Source: Bacteroidota bacterium (GTDB taxonomy: Bacteria; Bacteroidota; Bacteroidia; Chitinophagales; Chitinophagaceae). From it: a DNA stretch of 64,000 bases. The notes under the pieces are model-generated. The model was not told the DNA's origin, did no database searches, and saw nothing but the letters and a program-made list of their open reading frames with translations. The translations under genes and the position numbers were made by a program. Below are positions 30,101 through 41,107 of the stretch, piece by piece; the stretch's first letter is position 1; each line of letters begins with the position of its first letter. Location of the stretch: NCBI GenBank assembly GCA_016711825.1, contig JADJSG010000010.1, forward strand, positions 167,001 through 231,000, read 5' to 3'.

Positions 30101-31799
30101 TATTTTGTCTTTCTTTGCTAACGTAATTGATTCAATGAATATACCATAATTATCAGTTCCTGTATGATTATGAGTAAATGTATTACAATTTATATGCATG
30201 TCTAAATTAAAAGCTAATTCTAACGCATTAAAATAAATAAAATGCCCATAATGTGTTGCTGTGCCACTACCTGAATTCGCATCAATAAAAAAATCATTGT
30301 GCGAAATTGTGGTGCCTTTTGCAATAGTTCCTGTTTCTTTCACTAAATAGACCATGCCATTATCATAAGCCCAATGCATGGCATACGATAAAGGTTGATC
30401 GCTCATACCCTCCCAAGGCCATAAAATATTATCTAGGGGAATGTTTTCATTAGAAAAATAATTGTTAGTAATGATATTAGGATTCACATCACCGTTTCTA
30501 GAACTTAACAACACATTACAAAAAGTACCTGTGCATCTATTTTTGCTAATTAAATTATTTCCTTTATCAATTTCTATATGAATATCTCTATTGTATCCGT
30601 TTATCATGTTATTGTTGATTTGACAGTTTGTAAAACTTTCACCGCCAATCCCTAATCTGCCACACATACCAGTTATTGCTAAATCATTATACACAATATT
30701 TTTTTCTATCATTCCTTTGTCAATACCTTCTATATAAATAGCATCTCCACCATCATCTTTTACTCCATTTATATTGTAAGGAATGGGCTGTGGGTTAAAT
30801 CCATAGCTATTACGGATAATATTATTATTTACCTCTACATCTTCATTTTGGTAAAACAACTCCTCCAACTGCTGATTTGGAAGATTGCAATACGTATATC
30901 CGCTTCTGCCTGTATTGTATGATATAGATATTCCTTGACCATAGTGGTCATGAAAATAATTATTATCTACATATACATTTTTCCACATATTCAGCTTTAA
31001 AAATGCATAATGTTTGCCTCTACGATTCATATAGGGATGATCTTGTAAGTTACCCCAATTACCATAAGCCTCACCTTGTATTTCTATTCCCATGAAGTTT
31101 ATACTATTACTAGCTAATGTATGAGGACATGGTGTTATATTGTTAAACAAACAAAAAAGCTGCGAATTACAAGTGTTTTGTACTACATTACCATTCATAG
31201 GTGTCCATATCCATTTGGGCATAGCTGTTGGAGCAATCGATGATAAATAATTTGGATTATTTATATTGCCTATCTGTATGTCGGTGCTTACCAAGTGATT
31301 GTTTATATAAGTTTCCTTATCAATGGCTAAAGGCATTGAACCCAAAGAACCATTTGCATAATCTACATTAATCCCTATAAAATTGAAATGAACACCAGTC
31401 AAATTGGTTTGGCGTATGTCAAATATTAAATGATCATTGTTTAGGGGTGTTTGAGCAGTTTGGATTATGTAATCTCTAGCAGGAAATACAATAGTATATG
31501 TTCCATTTGGGTCTAATCCATTGATTGCATCTTGGATTATTTGATTAAAATAAACCTGTAAATAGTCATGTACATTAACACCTACTGCCGGTATGTAAGC
31601 TGGGGTTACACTGTTGTACGTTACATCGTATATTTTCCCCCAGTTGGCCATTTGTTTGGCTGATAATGTGCTATAATATGTAACTTGCATGATTACAATA
31701 AATAAAGCGGAAAGCGGAAAGCGGAAAGCGGAAAGCGGAAAGCGGAAAGCGGAAAGCGGAAAGCGGAAAGCGGAAAGCTAAATAGGTGTTCTTTTTCAT
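27196..31799 (-). CDS. Giant right-handed beta-helix T9SS protein, phase-variable start (frame interrupted)
   Basis: A secreted protein of about 1,520 residues. The main frame (31690-27497) is full of short N/G-rich coils (NNNIIRNSYGF, NTIDISVTG, NCTFTHNH-like) typical of right-handed parallel beta-helices. The C-terminal sorting domain (LYPNPASTQLTISYLL ... ENGKLLIE) lies in a second frame (to 27196). Removing one base from the T8 run at 27502-27509 joins them. The likely true start is ATG 31799, which has a promoter 23 bp upstream and begins MKKNTYL. Between it and the main frame are ten heptamers (31704-31778). As assembled the frames do not join, and translation from 31799 ends after 42 codons. 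Nine or twelve copies would restore a signal peptide ending ALFIVIMQVTYYS. Confidence 0.85.
31704..31778. repeat. Heptanucleotide tandem repeat AAAGCGG x 10.7
   Basis: Ten perfect copies of AAAGCGG plus AAAGC. On the coding (minus) strand this is GCTTTCC repeated inside the signal-peptide region of the beta-helix gene. Every three copies encode AFRFPLS. All three frames are open, so the copy number modulo three sets the downstream frame. Confidence 0.95.
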
Positions 31800-31821
31800 T
31801 TTAGTAAGTTTTTATTTACAT

Positions 31822-31853
31822 CAAAGTTTAACATTTTTTTTCTAAATTCCAAA
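31822..31853 (-). promoter_or_regulatory. Promoter of the beta-helix operon
   Basis: On the minus strand a -33 TTTG (31850-31853) and AAACTTTG (31822-31829, one mismatch to TAnnTTTG) are 20 bp apart. The box ends 22 bp before ATG 31799. This supports 31799, upstream of the heptamer tract, as the real start. Confidence 0.5.
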
Positions 31854-32103
31854 ATATTAACAATTGATCTTTAATATGCTCTTTATTATACTTGATTAAA
31901 GAAATGCAATGAATGCAATCATAAAGCCATGTTATAACATATTGACTATTTTTGTACATTAGTTTAAAAATTAAAGCGAAGTAAAACCTATTATACTTAG
32001 TTTAAAATTAAAGCCAGATTTTTTCATTCTATATCTGAGTTTAACTAAAGGCCGGAAAACATTAGTCGGAAAATCTTGTTATTAGCTATACCATTGATTC
32101 AAA

Positions 32104-32133
32104 AAAAATCCCTGAATAAATTCAGGGATTTTT
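32104..32133 (-). terminator. Intrinsic terminator of gldJ
   Basis: A 13-bp perfect stem (AAAAATCCCTGAA / TTCAGGGATTTTT) with loop TAAA. It lies 18 bp past the gldJ stop. Confidence 0.8.
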
Positions 32134-32151
32134 AAAAATGTTATATTGATA

Positions 32152-33668
32152 TTATCTCGCTTTCTTTTTGTTACCTTCAAAGTAGTTGCCTGCTGGCCCT
32201 TTGATGGTTTGACTACCTAAGCGGTCCATACAGCAACGGAAACCGATAGTAGAACTGGCATGGAATGCTTGTAAGAAACGACGTGTACCTGGGCTCATAA
32301 AATAAGCTCTATCGCTCCAGCTACCACCTTTGTAAACGTGTGCTAAATCATTGATAAGGGTTGTTTTACCATAATCATAATATGCTAAGCTTGCACTGTC
32401 ACCATCACTATAGTTGATTACATTTGCATCTCTGTAGTTGATGTTTTTGTTAGCCAATTCGTCTTGTGTAACTTCTCTTTTTACTAATTTACCCGTGCTA
32501 TCTTTTTCTTCAAGGGTAAAATCTTCCAAGGTAGTGTAAGTATCAAAAATATTACCTCTAAATGGTCTGAAATCATCAGCATCCATTGGAGTGTTAGGTC
32601 TGTATACATCTAATACCCACTCACTCACATTACCAGCCATATTGTATAAACCAAATGCATTGGGTTTGTATGAATAGATAGGGCTAGGGATATCTGCATT
32701 GTCATTTAATCCACCTGCAACGCCCATTTGGTCACCCATACCACGTTTGAAGTTGGCTAATTGTTGACCTTGGTAAGCATTTCTCATGCCTTCACGGGTT
32801 GATAAATTGTCACCCCAAGGATATACTTGACGATCAGTAACAACCTCTTCACCACGACGACGTTTGCTGTCTGGCTCTGGGTTTCTACCTCTGTAACCTA
32901 AAGCAGCATATTCCCATTCAGCTTCTGTTGGTAAACGATAATCAGAAGTTAAAATACCATCTTCATAACGAATATTTCTTTTACCAGCTCCTGTAGGGTC
33001 AATATCTTTTTTCTTAACACCTGCTTTACCTTCATATTGTCCGGCAACATATGTTTTTATACTAAAATTATCTTCAGATACCTGGAAAGGATTTTTCTTT
33101 AAATATCCTTTTTTGATCAAAATCAATTCATTTACACGATCAGTTCTCCATGAACAATATAAGTTAGCTTGTTCCCAGGTAACACCCACTACTGGATAGT
33201 AGTTATAAGCTGCATGACGGAAATAATAGTTAACCTGAGGCTCATTATATTGTAAAGCTCTTCTCCAGCTTTGGGTATCAGGCAATGCTTTTTGATAAAT
33301 CTCAGGATAGTCATTACCATAAGTTCTGTTTACCCAATGTAAATATTCACGATAGTGAATATTTGGCAACTTCTGTTTCATCCATATAAAAGAAGATACA
33401 GAAACAGTACGTGGTACATTATTGTTTTCGAAAGTCAAATCCTCTTCAGTCTGCCCCATCGTAAATCGACCACCTTCTACAAATGATAAACCTGGCCCTA
33501 TGTATTGTCCTTCGTATAAAGGTACATCAAAACCACCGTAGCCCGGGTCATTAAACCCCATCCTGTTTTGGATGAAACCAAATTGCTCGACTTTTTACTA
33601 CCGCATGATGTAAATATTGCTATCGCACTTAGTAGTAACAATCCATTAATTCCTAATAATCTTTTCAT
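32152..33668 (-). CDS. gldJ: Gliding motility lipoprotein GldJ (frame interrupted)
   Basis: An outer-membrane lipoprotein of the gliding/T9SS machinery with a formylglycine-generating-enzyme (FGE/sulfatase-modifying) fold. From ATG 33668 it has a lipoprotein signal (MKRLLGINGLLLLSAIAIFTSC, lipobox FTSC), then SSKTGW. One missing C in the run at 33556-33559 shifts the frame. The rest continues NDPGYGGFDVPLYEG, GPGLSFVEGGRFTMG, PVVGVTWEQANLYCSWRTDR, MAGNVSEWVLD and GGSWSDRAYFMSP. Two compensating indels (33388-33391 and 33362-33364) garble one segment: correction gives SFYMDETEVANIHYREYL. GldJ is preferred over GldK because of the TGW...NDP..GGF N terminus and the WRTDRVNE motif. Confidence 0.9.
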
Positions 33669-33697
33669 GTTAGTTATTATCATTTTTTAAATAAAGA

Positions 33698-33728
33698 CAA
33701 ATGTAATTTTTTATTTTTAAATTACAAA
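33698..33728 (-). promoter_or_regulatory. gldJ promoter (TTTG-N19-TACATTTG)
   Basis: On the minus strand a -33 TTTG (33725-33728), a 19-bp spacer and a perfect -7 box TACATTTG (33698-33705). It ends 29 bp before ATG 33668. This is the best consensus Bacteroidota promoter in the window. Confidence 0.65.
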
Positions 33729-33841
33729 GAAAGTACAAGTATAAAACATTCATTTGGAAATTACAATCTTATTTATCTTTTCATAAAAAATGTTTTATAT
33801 AATTAAAATATTTATGTTAAAACGATCCCATATAGACCATT

Positions 33842-34505
33842 TTATTCAGCAATGGCACGATTTAAAAAATCAATAAAAGGAGCCATTGTTTTAAATACTT
33901 GTTTCATTTGTGGTAAAAGGTCTTTACCCGTAACGAGCGTATCTTTTAATGGTTGACCAACTACAAAACTCTTTAATTTCAAAAAAGCGATCGCCTGATT
34001 CTCTGCATCATAGCCTTTAGGTGGATTTTTTTAAGGCATCCTCTTGATTAAGTTGTTTAAATACTTTGATAAAATCTTTTTGTTGAACAATTTTGTTAAA
34101 CTCATCAAAGTGATAGTCAATTTCTTGTCTTACTTTTTTCAATGCATCAGGACCTGGCATCCATAATCCCCCACCGATAAAATGATTGCCTGGCTCTACA
34201 TGAAAATAAAAAGCAGCACGCCCACTTTTTTTGCCTCCGATTTGAAAAGCGGCCCCCATATTGGTTTTATAGGGTGATTTATTTTTCGAAAACCTAACAT
34301 CTCGATTTAATCGAAATAGACAATCCTTTGGTTTAAGATTTTCGTACCCAGCATCTATCGTTGCTAAAAACGCCAACACCTCTTCTACAAGCAATGTAAA
34401 ATCAGCTTTTGCAAGTTCGTATTTCGACCTATTTTGATCGAACCATTCCTTATTATTATTGTTTTTTAAAGTTTTTAAAAAATCTATAGTAGTTTTTTGC
34501 AACAT
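33842..34505 (-). CDS. DUF2461 (TIGR02453) family protein (frame interrupted once)
   Basis: A conserved protein of unknown function. The first frame (34505-34017) shows the family features FLKTLKNNNNKEWFDQNR, FRLNRDVRFSKNKSPYKTN, YFHVEPGNHFIGGGLWMP and PDALKKVRQEID. It ends early (162 residues). Removing one base from the T7 run at 34026-34032 gives ALKNPPKGYDAENQAIAFL and continues to 33842, for about 221 residues, the family's usual length. No signal peptide, so cytoplasmic. Function unknown. Confidence 0.88.
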
Positions 34506-34584
34506 TTTTATTAATTTTACCCCTGCAAATATAAATATATAAAAATATTATTTAATTTTCCGAACTAAAATTTAATTCAAACAG

Positions 34585-35456
34585 ATGAATAAACAAATTC
34601 TTACGCTTGCTTTTGCTGCTACTTGTATTGGTTTTACTATACAAAGTACAGCCCAAACCAATAAAGAGAAAAAAAAGCAGATATTATCAAAATAATGCAC
34701 CCGACCCAGAATTTAACATTCAAGGTTTCTTTGTTGAAAATGAAAAAAACGAGGTAGACTCAAAACCCGTTGAAAAAGAATACGATGTAAAAATCAATCG
34801 CAACGAGCGTGATGATAAATACAGAAATGAAAAAGAGTCATCGAAAAAAGACTCAGGAAGAAGTGATTTACACCAGACCTAAATCGGAAGAAGAAATTGA
34901 AGCACAACAACAAAGTCGCCCTTCAAAACAAAAAGGCTATTATTCAAGTACTGGTGCATTTATTCCATACAACACAGATAGAGATAGATACGACAGATAT
35001 TATACTGAAGGACAAGGTACACAACGACCTTCTACGAATGTAACCTATACAGAAAGACCTGTAAAAGCTACAAGAGAAGAACCTGTAAGAGTGATTAAAG
35101 AGAAAGAAATAAAAATGACCAATAAGGAAAATGAGTATCAAACGACTGTTGTTAAAAGACGTTATACTAATTTAGATGTATTGTGCGACGATTTAGACCT
35201 TGCTAAAATTCAACGACCTGTATTTAAAGGTATTTGTAGCGAATGTGCGCATGATGTAGATGCTATTATTATCAATAAAAACATGACAAGTTTAGAAAAA
35301 AATTATCATTTAAAACAATGTTATGTATTACGCGATAAAAGACTTCGTGAAACATTGGATGATGACCAATATAAAAAATTCTTACGTATTAAAGACGCAG
35401 ATGAATATTTAATACTTACAAAAGATCCTGAATTAAAAGATGGTATTAATAAATAA
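34585..35456 (+). CDS. Secreted Arg/Tyr-rich protein of unknown function (frame interrupted twice)
   Basis: Three frames make one plausible protein of about 290 residues. It begins with a signal peptide (MNKQILTLAFAATCIGFTI, cleavage STAQ). Removing one A from the run at 34669-34676 leads into SRYYQNNAPDPEFNIQGFF and a charged, low-complexity region. Removing one A from 34844-34849 leads into TQEEVIYTRPKSEEEIEAQ. A disordered Arg/Tyr/Thr-rich middle follows, then a compact C-terminal part of about 95 residues (YTNLDVLCDDLDLAKIQRP, GICSECAHDVDAIIINK, LDDDQYKKFLRI). The C-terminal part resembles helical periplasmic sensors in outline only; I do not recognise a family. Confidence 0.6.
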
Positions 35457-35476
35457 ACCCTTCTTTAAACATTATT

Positions 35477-35509
35477 AAAAAAAATCGCAACTGTGTTGCG
35501 ATTTTTTTT
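35477..35509 (+). terminator. Intrinsic terminator of the 34585-35456 gene
   Basis: A strong stem (AAAAATCGCAAC / GTTGCGATTTTT) with loop TGT and a T run, 20 bp past the stop. Confidence 0.8.
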
Positions 35510-35674
35510 AATTTATACTTTTCCCACTTTTACTACTTCTTCAATAAAGACCTACATATAAACGTTGTAGACACGCTATAGGAATTAGGATATAAACTAA
35601 ATAATAAACCTATTTGGTATTACTTTTACCCAAAATAACAAAAACCCTTTTCAGTCATTCTTTAATCAATAAAA

Positions 35675-38607
35675 ATGAAAAAAATACTTCTTTTAAGCAC
35701 ACTCCTATGGGTGTCAATGCATTCATGGGCTCAAAATATTGCATGGGAAACAGCCACTCATGATGGTTATACATACAAATTTGTGAATAAAGACCCTATG
35801 GCCAACCGCTTTTATACTCTTAAAAATGGGCTCACAGTTATATTGAGTGTCAATAAGGAAACTCCTCGCATACAAACCATCATCGCAACTAAAGCTGGAA
35901 GTAAAACTGACCCTAAAGACCATACAGGGCTTGCCCATTATTTAGAACATATGTTGTTTAAAGGCACTGACAAATATGGTTCGTTGAATTGGGAAGAAGA
36001 AAAAAAATACCTCATGATGATTGATGACTTATACGAAGACTATAATTCCACCACCGATGAACGAAAAAGAAAGATTGTATATCATGAAATTGATTCTGTA
36101 TCAGGGGTTGCTTCGAAATATGCCATTGCCAATGAATACGACAAAATGATGAGTATGATAGGTGCGCAAGGTACCAATGCCTTTACTTCATTTGAACAAA
36201 CCGCTTATATCAATGATATTCCTGCGAATCAAGTAGACAGATGGTTAGCTGTAGAAGCAGAACGTTTCAGAAACCCCATATTACGTATTTTCCATACTGA
36301 ACTTGAAGCCGTTTATGAAGAAAAAAACAGAAGCCTCGATAGTGACGATGACAAAGTATTTGAATTACTCTTTGAAAAACTATTTCAAAAACATAACTAT
36401 GGACAACAAACAACCATCGGTACCATAGCCCACTTAAAAACCCATCACTCAAAGAAATAAAAAATTACTTCAACAAGAATTATGTACCTAATAATATGTG
36501 TATCATACTTGCAGGTGATATAAATCCGGAAGAAGTGATTGCTAAAATCGATAAGGCCTTTAGCTATATGAAACCCAAACCAGTAACACCTTATACCTTT
36601 GAAAAGGAAGCACCTATCAACAAACCTATTGAAGCAAGCGTGGTAGGACCTGATGCCGAATATGTGAGTATTGGATTTCGATTCCCTGGTGCAGATACCA
36701 AAGAAGCGCTCATGCTTAACTTAATGAGTTCAGTACTTTCAAATGGCAATGCCGGGCTCATGGATTTAAATCTGGTAAAAAAACAACTGGTATTAGAAGC
36801 AAGTGCCGGCGCTTATACTTTACAAGATTATAGTATTCTTTTTATTGATGGTAAAGCGAAAGAAGGACAAAAATTAGAAGAAGTAAAACAACTCATGCTT
36901 GATCAACTAAACATTTTAAAAACAGGTCAATTTGATGACGATTTGTTGAAGGCTATTGTAAATAATTACAAAAAATCGATTATCAAACAACAAGAAAGCA
37001 ATTCAGGAAGAGCTTTTGCCTTACTTGAATCGTTTACCAGCGCTGTTAGCTGGGATAAAAATGTAAAGCTTTTAGAAGACATGAGTAAAATCACCAAAAA
37101 AGATATTCAACAATTTACCCAGGAATGGATGAAAGATAATTATGTATGTATTTACAAAAGAACTGGTAAAGACGCCCATGTACAAAAAGTAGACAAGCCT
37201 AGCATCACCCCTGTAAGCGTCAATAGAGATGCCCAAAGTGACTTTGTAAAAACCATAGCTACCACCCCATCAAGTGATATCAAACCAATTTTTATTAATT
37301 ACAAAACTGATATCGAAAGAAGTAGTCTTAAAAACAACAACAATACCGCTGAAGTATTGTCTGTCAAAAACACCACCAATAGCTTGTTTTCGCAATATTA
37401 TTATATAGAAATAGGTTCTTTACACAACAAACTGATTCCAATAGCCATGGAATACTTACAATATTTAGGCACTGATAAATATAGTGCCGATGATATCAGT
37501 AAAAAGTTTTACACCTTAGCTTGCGATTTTGGTGTGAATGCCGGCAATGACGAAAGCTATGTATACCTCAATGGTTTGCAGGAAAATTTTGATGAAGCCG
37601 ATGTGTTGTTTGAACATTTATTAAACAACTGTAAAGCCAATGAAACAGCCCTCAAAGATATGATTGCTGGAATGAAAAAGAAAAGGGCCGATCAAAAGCT
37701 GAACAAAAATTATATCAGTTCAGGCTTGATTGCCTATGCAAAATATGGCGAAAAAAATCCGTTTAACAATGAACTCAGCAATAACGAATTAGATCAAATC
37801 AATGCAAATACATTGATTGATATTTTACATAGCATCACAAAATACAAACACAAAGTATTGTATTACGGTCCATTGAGTGCTTCGGATTTTGTAAGTAAGA
37901 AAAACAATACCCATACCCTTCCTGCAACCTATACAGCTGCACCCCCTTTGCAACCTTATACCTTTACAACACAACAAAGCGCACAGGTGCTTTTTGCTGA
38001 TTACGACATGGTACAAACCGAAATACAATGGTTTAGAAACGGCGAAACTTATGCCCCAGAAAAAGTGCCTGTTATAAAGATGTTTAATGAATATTTTGGC
38101 GGAAATATGAGCGGGATTGTATTTCAAGACATCAGAGAGTCAAAAGCACTTGCTTACTCAACCTTTGCTGCCTATGGCAATCCACAAAAGAAAGAAGAGC
38201 CCTTTTTTATGACTGCTTATGTAGGTTGTCAGGCCGACAAAATGAAGGAATCAATCCTTGCTATGCAGTCGCTCCTGACCCAACTCCCCTCTTCAGAAAA
38301 ACTTTTTAGCAATGCAAAATCGGGGATTAAAAATACCATTGCGACTACCAGAATTTTAAAAACAGGTATCCTCTTTAGTTATTTAAATGCCCAAAAGAAA
38401 GGCATCGATTATGATATGAATGAAAAAATATACCTAGGTATCGATCGTTTAACATATAACGATATCAACGAGTTTTTCAAACAGCAAATTGCGCATAAAC
38501 CCTATGTACTCACTGTTGTAGGCAAAGATGAAGCTGTTAATTGGGAGGAACTCAAAAAATACGGCCCGGTTAAAAAACTCAGTCTCGAACAGATATTTGG
38601 TTACTAA
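35675..38607 (+). CDS. M16-family zinc metallopeptidase (frame interrupted once)
   Basis: A large two-repeat insulinase-type peptidase of about 977 residues. The signal peptide (MKKILLLSTLLWVSMHSWAQ) places it in the periplasm or outer membrane. The first domain carries the inverted zinc motif HYLEH (His88, Glu91, His92) with the distal ligand in ELEAVYEEKNR. The first frame ends at 36460 and the second is taken up by 36496-38607. Adding one A to the run at 36436-36440 gives HLKNPSLKEIKNYFNKNYVP and one continuous protein, so this is most likely a sequencing error. The C-terminal half (IVFQDIRESKALAYSTF) is the catalytically inactive repeat. It ends 4 bp into the convergent zinc peptidase gene. 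Confidence 0.93.
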
Positions 38608-39302
38608 TCTCTTCTATTCATAAAAATCATGATATAATAAAGCAAGGTGGCAATAGAAGCAATAGCAGCTACAACATAAGTTCTGGCAGCCCATTTCAAA
38701 GCATCTTTTGCTTGTTCGTGTTCTTCTTGTGTGGTTAAATCTGTACGATCAAGCCATGCAAGTGCCCTATTGCTTGCGTCATACTCAACAGGCAATGTTA
38801 TAATCGAAAACACGGTGGTGATGGAAAAAAGTAAAATCCCAATCAGAAAAATCGTTTGGTTACCATGCCCAAAACCCATCATACCCAAACCCGCAAGAAT
38901 AATCCATTGCGAAAGAGATGTGCCAATTTTTACTGCAGGTACCATTTTGCTTCTCATCATTAGCATACTATAAGCCGTTGCATGTTGCACAGCGTGACCA
39001 CATTCATGAGCTGCAACAGCTGCGGCACTTACACTTCGACCTTCATATACATCTGCACTTAAATTCACGGTTTTGTTGCTTGGGTCGTAATGGTCTGATA
39101 AAAAACCAGGCGTGCTCACAACCTGTACATCAAAAATACCATTGTCGCGCAACATCTTTTCCGCGATTTCTTTACCACTCATGCCATTGCGTAAAGTAAC
39201 TTGCGAATACTCTTGAAATTTTGACTTCAAACGATTGCTGATAATCATGCCTACTAAAAACATCACCCCAGCAATCACATAATATCCCATGTAAATTCCC
39301 AT
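38604..39302 (-). CDS. Membrane zinc metallopeptidase (Zn_peptidase_2, YugP-like)
   Basis: A 232-residue inner-membrane metallopeptidase. A transmembrane helix lies at about 7-22, then the zinc site AAHECGHAVQH (His99, Glu100, His103) and three more hydrophobic segments in the C-terminal half. The middle segment STPGFLSDHYDPSNKTVNLS is typical of the YugP family. Substrate and role are unknown. The gene converges on the M16 peptidase with a 4-bp end overlap. Confidence 0.9.
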   Translation of the reverse strand: MGIYMGYYVIAGVMFLVGMIISNRLKSKFQEYSQVTLRNGMSGKEIAEKMLRDNGIFDVQVVSTPGFLSDHYDPSNKTVNLSADVYEGRSVSAAAVAAHECGHAVQHATAYSMLMMRSKMVPAVKIGTSLSQWIILAGLGMMGFGHGNQTIFLIGILLFSITTVFSIITLPVEYDASNRALAWLDRTDLTTQEEHEQAKDALKWAARTYVVAAIASIATLLYYIMIFMNRRD

Positions 39303-39720
39303 ATTATTTTAATTTTTATTGTTACGATAGCAAATATAAGCCCAATCGGAATTCCATACACATTTAAGCCATTTTGTCATCTAATTTAAATAAAAACAGG
39401 CTATTATGTCGCATATTTCACTGCAAATTTGTTATCTGAATATTACGAATTTTAAAAAGTGCAAAAAATAATTTTGAAATAAGGTTTAAGCATAGTACTT
39501 TAGCATTGAATTTTATGGGTTAGTAAGAAATGGGTTATCAAGAAATTGATGACCCTTTCTTTTTTTTAGCGCTAAAAATATCTTTACCTTCATCAAACAA
39601 TCTACAAAAAATCAATGGATACTTCCTATGTAATTTTTCAATTTTATAAAATACATTTGATAAAGAAATTGAAAATAATATCACATCCTTTTTATTCATT
39701 AAAAAAATAAAATCATTCCA
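39303..39720. other. Divergent intergenic region before radA
   Basis: An AT-rich spacer that must carry the promoters of the zinc peptidase and radA. No consensus promoter, hairpin or gene could be assigned. Confidence 0.35.
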
Positions 39721-41082
39721 TTGGCAAAACAAAAAACAAGTTTTTTCTGTCAGACATGTGGCGCTGAAAGTGCCAAGTGGCAAGGCAAATGCCCTTCATG
39801 CAACGAATGGAATACCATCGTTGAAGAAATCATTATCAAAGAAAATAAAAAAGAAAGCTGGGATCCGATACAAGAAAAAAATGCACCTAAATCAAAAAAA
39901 CTGCAAGACGTTTCCACCATCGAAACACAACGCATCATCACCCATGATGCCGAACTCAATAGAGTATTAGGGGGCGGTATCGTAGCAGGCTCTGTTATAC
40001 TCGTAGCCGGCGAACCGGGCATTGGCAAAAGCACCTTGTTTCTGCAAGCATGTCTTCAAATGCAGGATATCACTACCTTATATATCAGCGGCGAAGAAAG
40101 TATGCAACAAATAAAAATGCGTGCCGATAGAATCAACGCAACCAATGATCAATTTTATGTATTGACCGTTACCGATACCCAAACCATTTTTAATGAAATA
40201 AAAAAAATAAAACCTACACTTATCATTATTGATTCGATACAAACCCTGGCATCCCCTTTTATTGAAAGCGCCCCTGGCAGTGTAAGCCAAATCAGGGAGT
40301 GTACAGCCGAAATCATTCGATTTGCAAAAGCAACCAATACCCCCGTATTTATCATTGGTCATATTACCAAAGATGGAACTATTGCCGGACCCAAAGTGCT
40401 CGAACATATGGTAGATACGGTTTTGCAGTTTGAAGGAGACCGTCATTATGCCTATCGAATATTGCGTACCACCAAAAATCGTTTTGGCAATGCCAGTGAA
40501 TTGGGTATTTACGAAATGAGTGAAAATGGATTGCGACAAATCTCCAATCCATCTGAAATATTGATCACCCAAAAAGAAGAATCACTCAGCGGTATTGCCA
40601 TCGCAGCAACCCTTGAAGGTGCACGACCACTATTGATCGAAACACAGGCCCTCGTTACCCATGCCGTTTATGGCACTCCACAACGTACTGTATCGGGCTT
40701 TGACCTCCGACGTTTGCAATTGCTACTGGCAGTACTCGAAAAAAGAGGAGGCTTTCAGTTTGGTGTCAAAGATGTGTTTCTCAATATCGCTGGAGGCATC
40801 AAAGTAGAAGACCCCGCCATTGATTTAGCAGTCATTGCAGCCCTCCTTTCATCGTATGAAGATACTGCTATTGCCCACAAATCGTGCTTTGTAGGCGAAG
40901 TAGGACTCAGCGGTGAAATACGTGCCGTCAATCGGATCGAGCAACGAATTGCAGAAGCCGACAAGCTGGGTTTTGAAAAAATATTTGTCTCTAAATTCAA
41001 TAAAAAAAGTTTGCATAGCAAAACCAATATCGAAATTGTCATGCTGAGCAAAATAGAAGAAATGTACCGGATGCTCTTTTAA
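39721..41082 (+). CDS. radA: DNA repair protein RadA
   Basis: A RecA-like ATPase that promotes branch migration and processing of recombination intermediates. The order is a C4 zinc finger (Cys10, Cys13, Cys24, Cys27), Walker A GEPGIGKS (97-104), the RadA-specific KNRFG motif (TTKNRFGNASELG) and a C-terminal Lon-like domain (GGIKVEDPAIDLAVIAALLSS). The length of 453 is normal. It starts at TTG 39721: no ATG lies before the zinc finger, and the family N terminus MAKxKTxFxC fits. comF and lon follow on the same strand. Confidence 0.96.
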   Translation: MAKQKTSFFCQTCGAESAKWQGKCPSCNEWNTIVEEIIIKENKKESWDPIQEKNAPKSKKLQDVSTIETQRIITHDAELNRVLGGGIVAGSVILVAGEPGIGKSTLFLQACLQMQDITTLYISGEESMQQIKMRADRINATNDQFYVLTVTDTQTIFNEIKKIKPTLIIIDSIQTLASPFIESAPGSVSQIRECTAEIIRFAKATNTPVFIIGHITKDGTIAGPKVLEHMVDTVLQFEGDRHYAYRILRTTKNRFGNASELGIYEMSENGLRQISNPSEILITQKEESLSGIAIAATLEGARPLLIETQALVTHAVYGTPQRTVSGFDLRRLQLLLAVLEKRGGFQFGVKDVFLNIAGGIKVEDPAIDLAVIAALLSSYEDTAIAHKSCFVGEVGLSGEIRAVNRIEQRIAEADKLGFEKIFVSKFNKKSLHSKTNIEIVMLSKIEEMYRMLF

Positions 41083-41107
41083 ATAACCTTTCATAAATAC
41101 ACCTACT

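Larger units (their letters stand above)
31800..32151. other. Intergenic region between the T9SS operon and gldJ
   Basis: It contains the beta-helix promoter (31822-31853), the gldJ terminator (32104-32133) and a degenerate direct repeat TTAGTTTAAA(A)ATTAAAGC (about 31960-31977 and 31998-32013). No gene is seen. Confidence 0.45.

Noticed and set aside
31704..31778. Heptamer tract as a CRISPR or as promoter-spacing switch
   Set aside because: Units are contiguous with no spacers, and the tract lies after both the promoter and the start codon, so it changes reading frame, not promoter spacing.
39538..39783. Minus-strand frame overlapping the radA start
   Set aside because: No signal, motif or start context; radA's zinc finger explains the overlap.
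40078..40572. Minus-strand frame of 164 residues inside radA
   Set aside because: Shadow of the conserved radA coding region.
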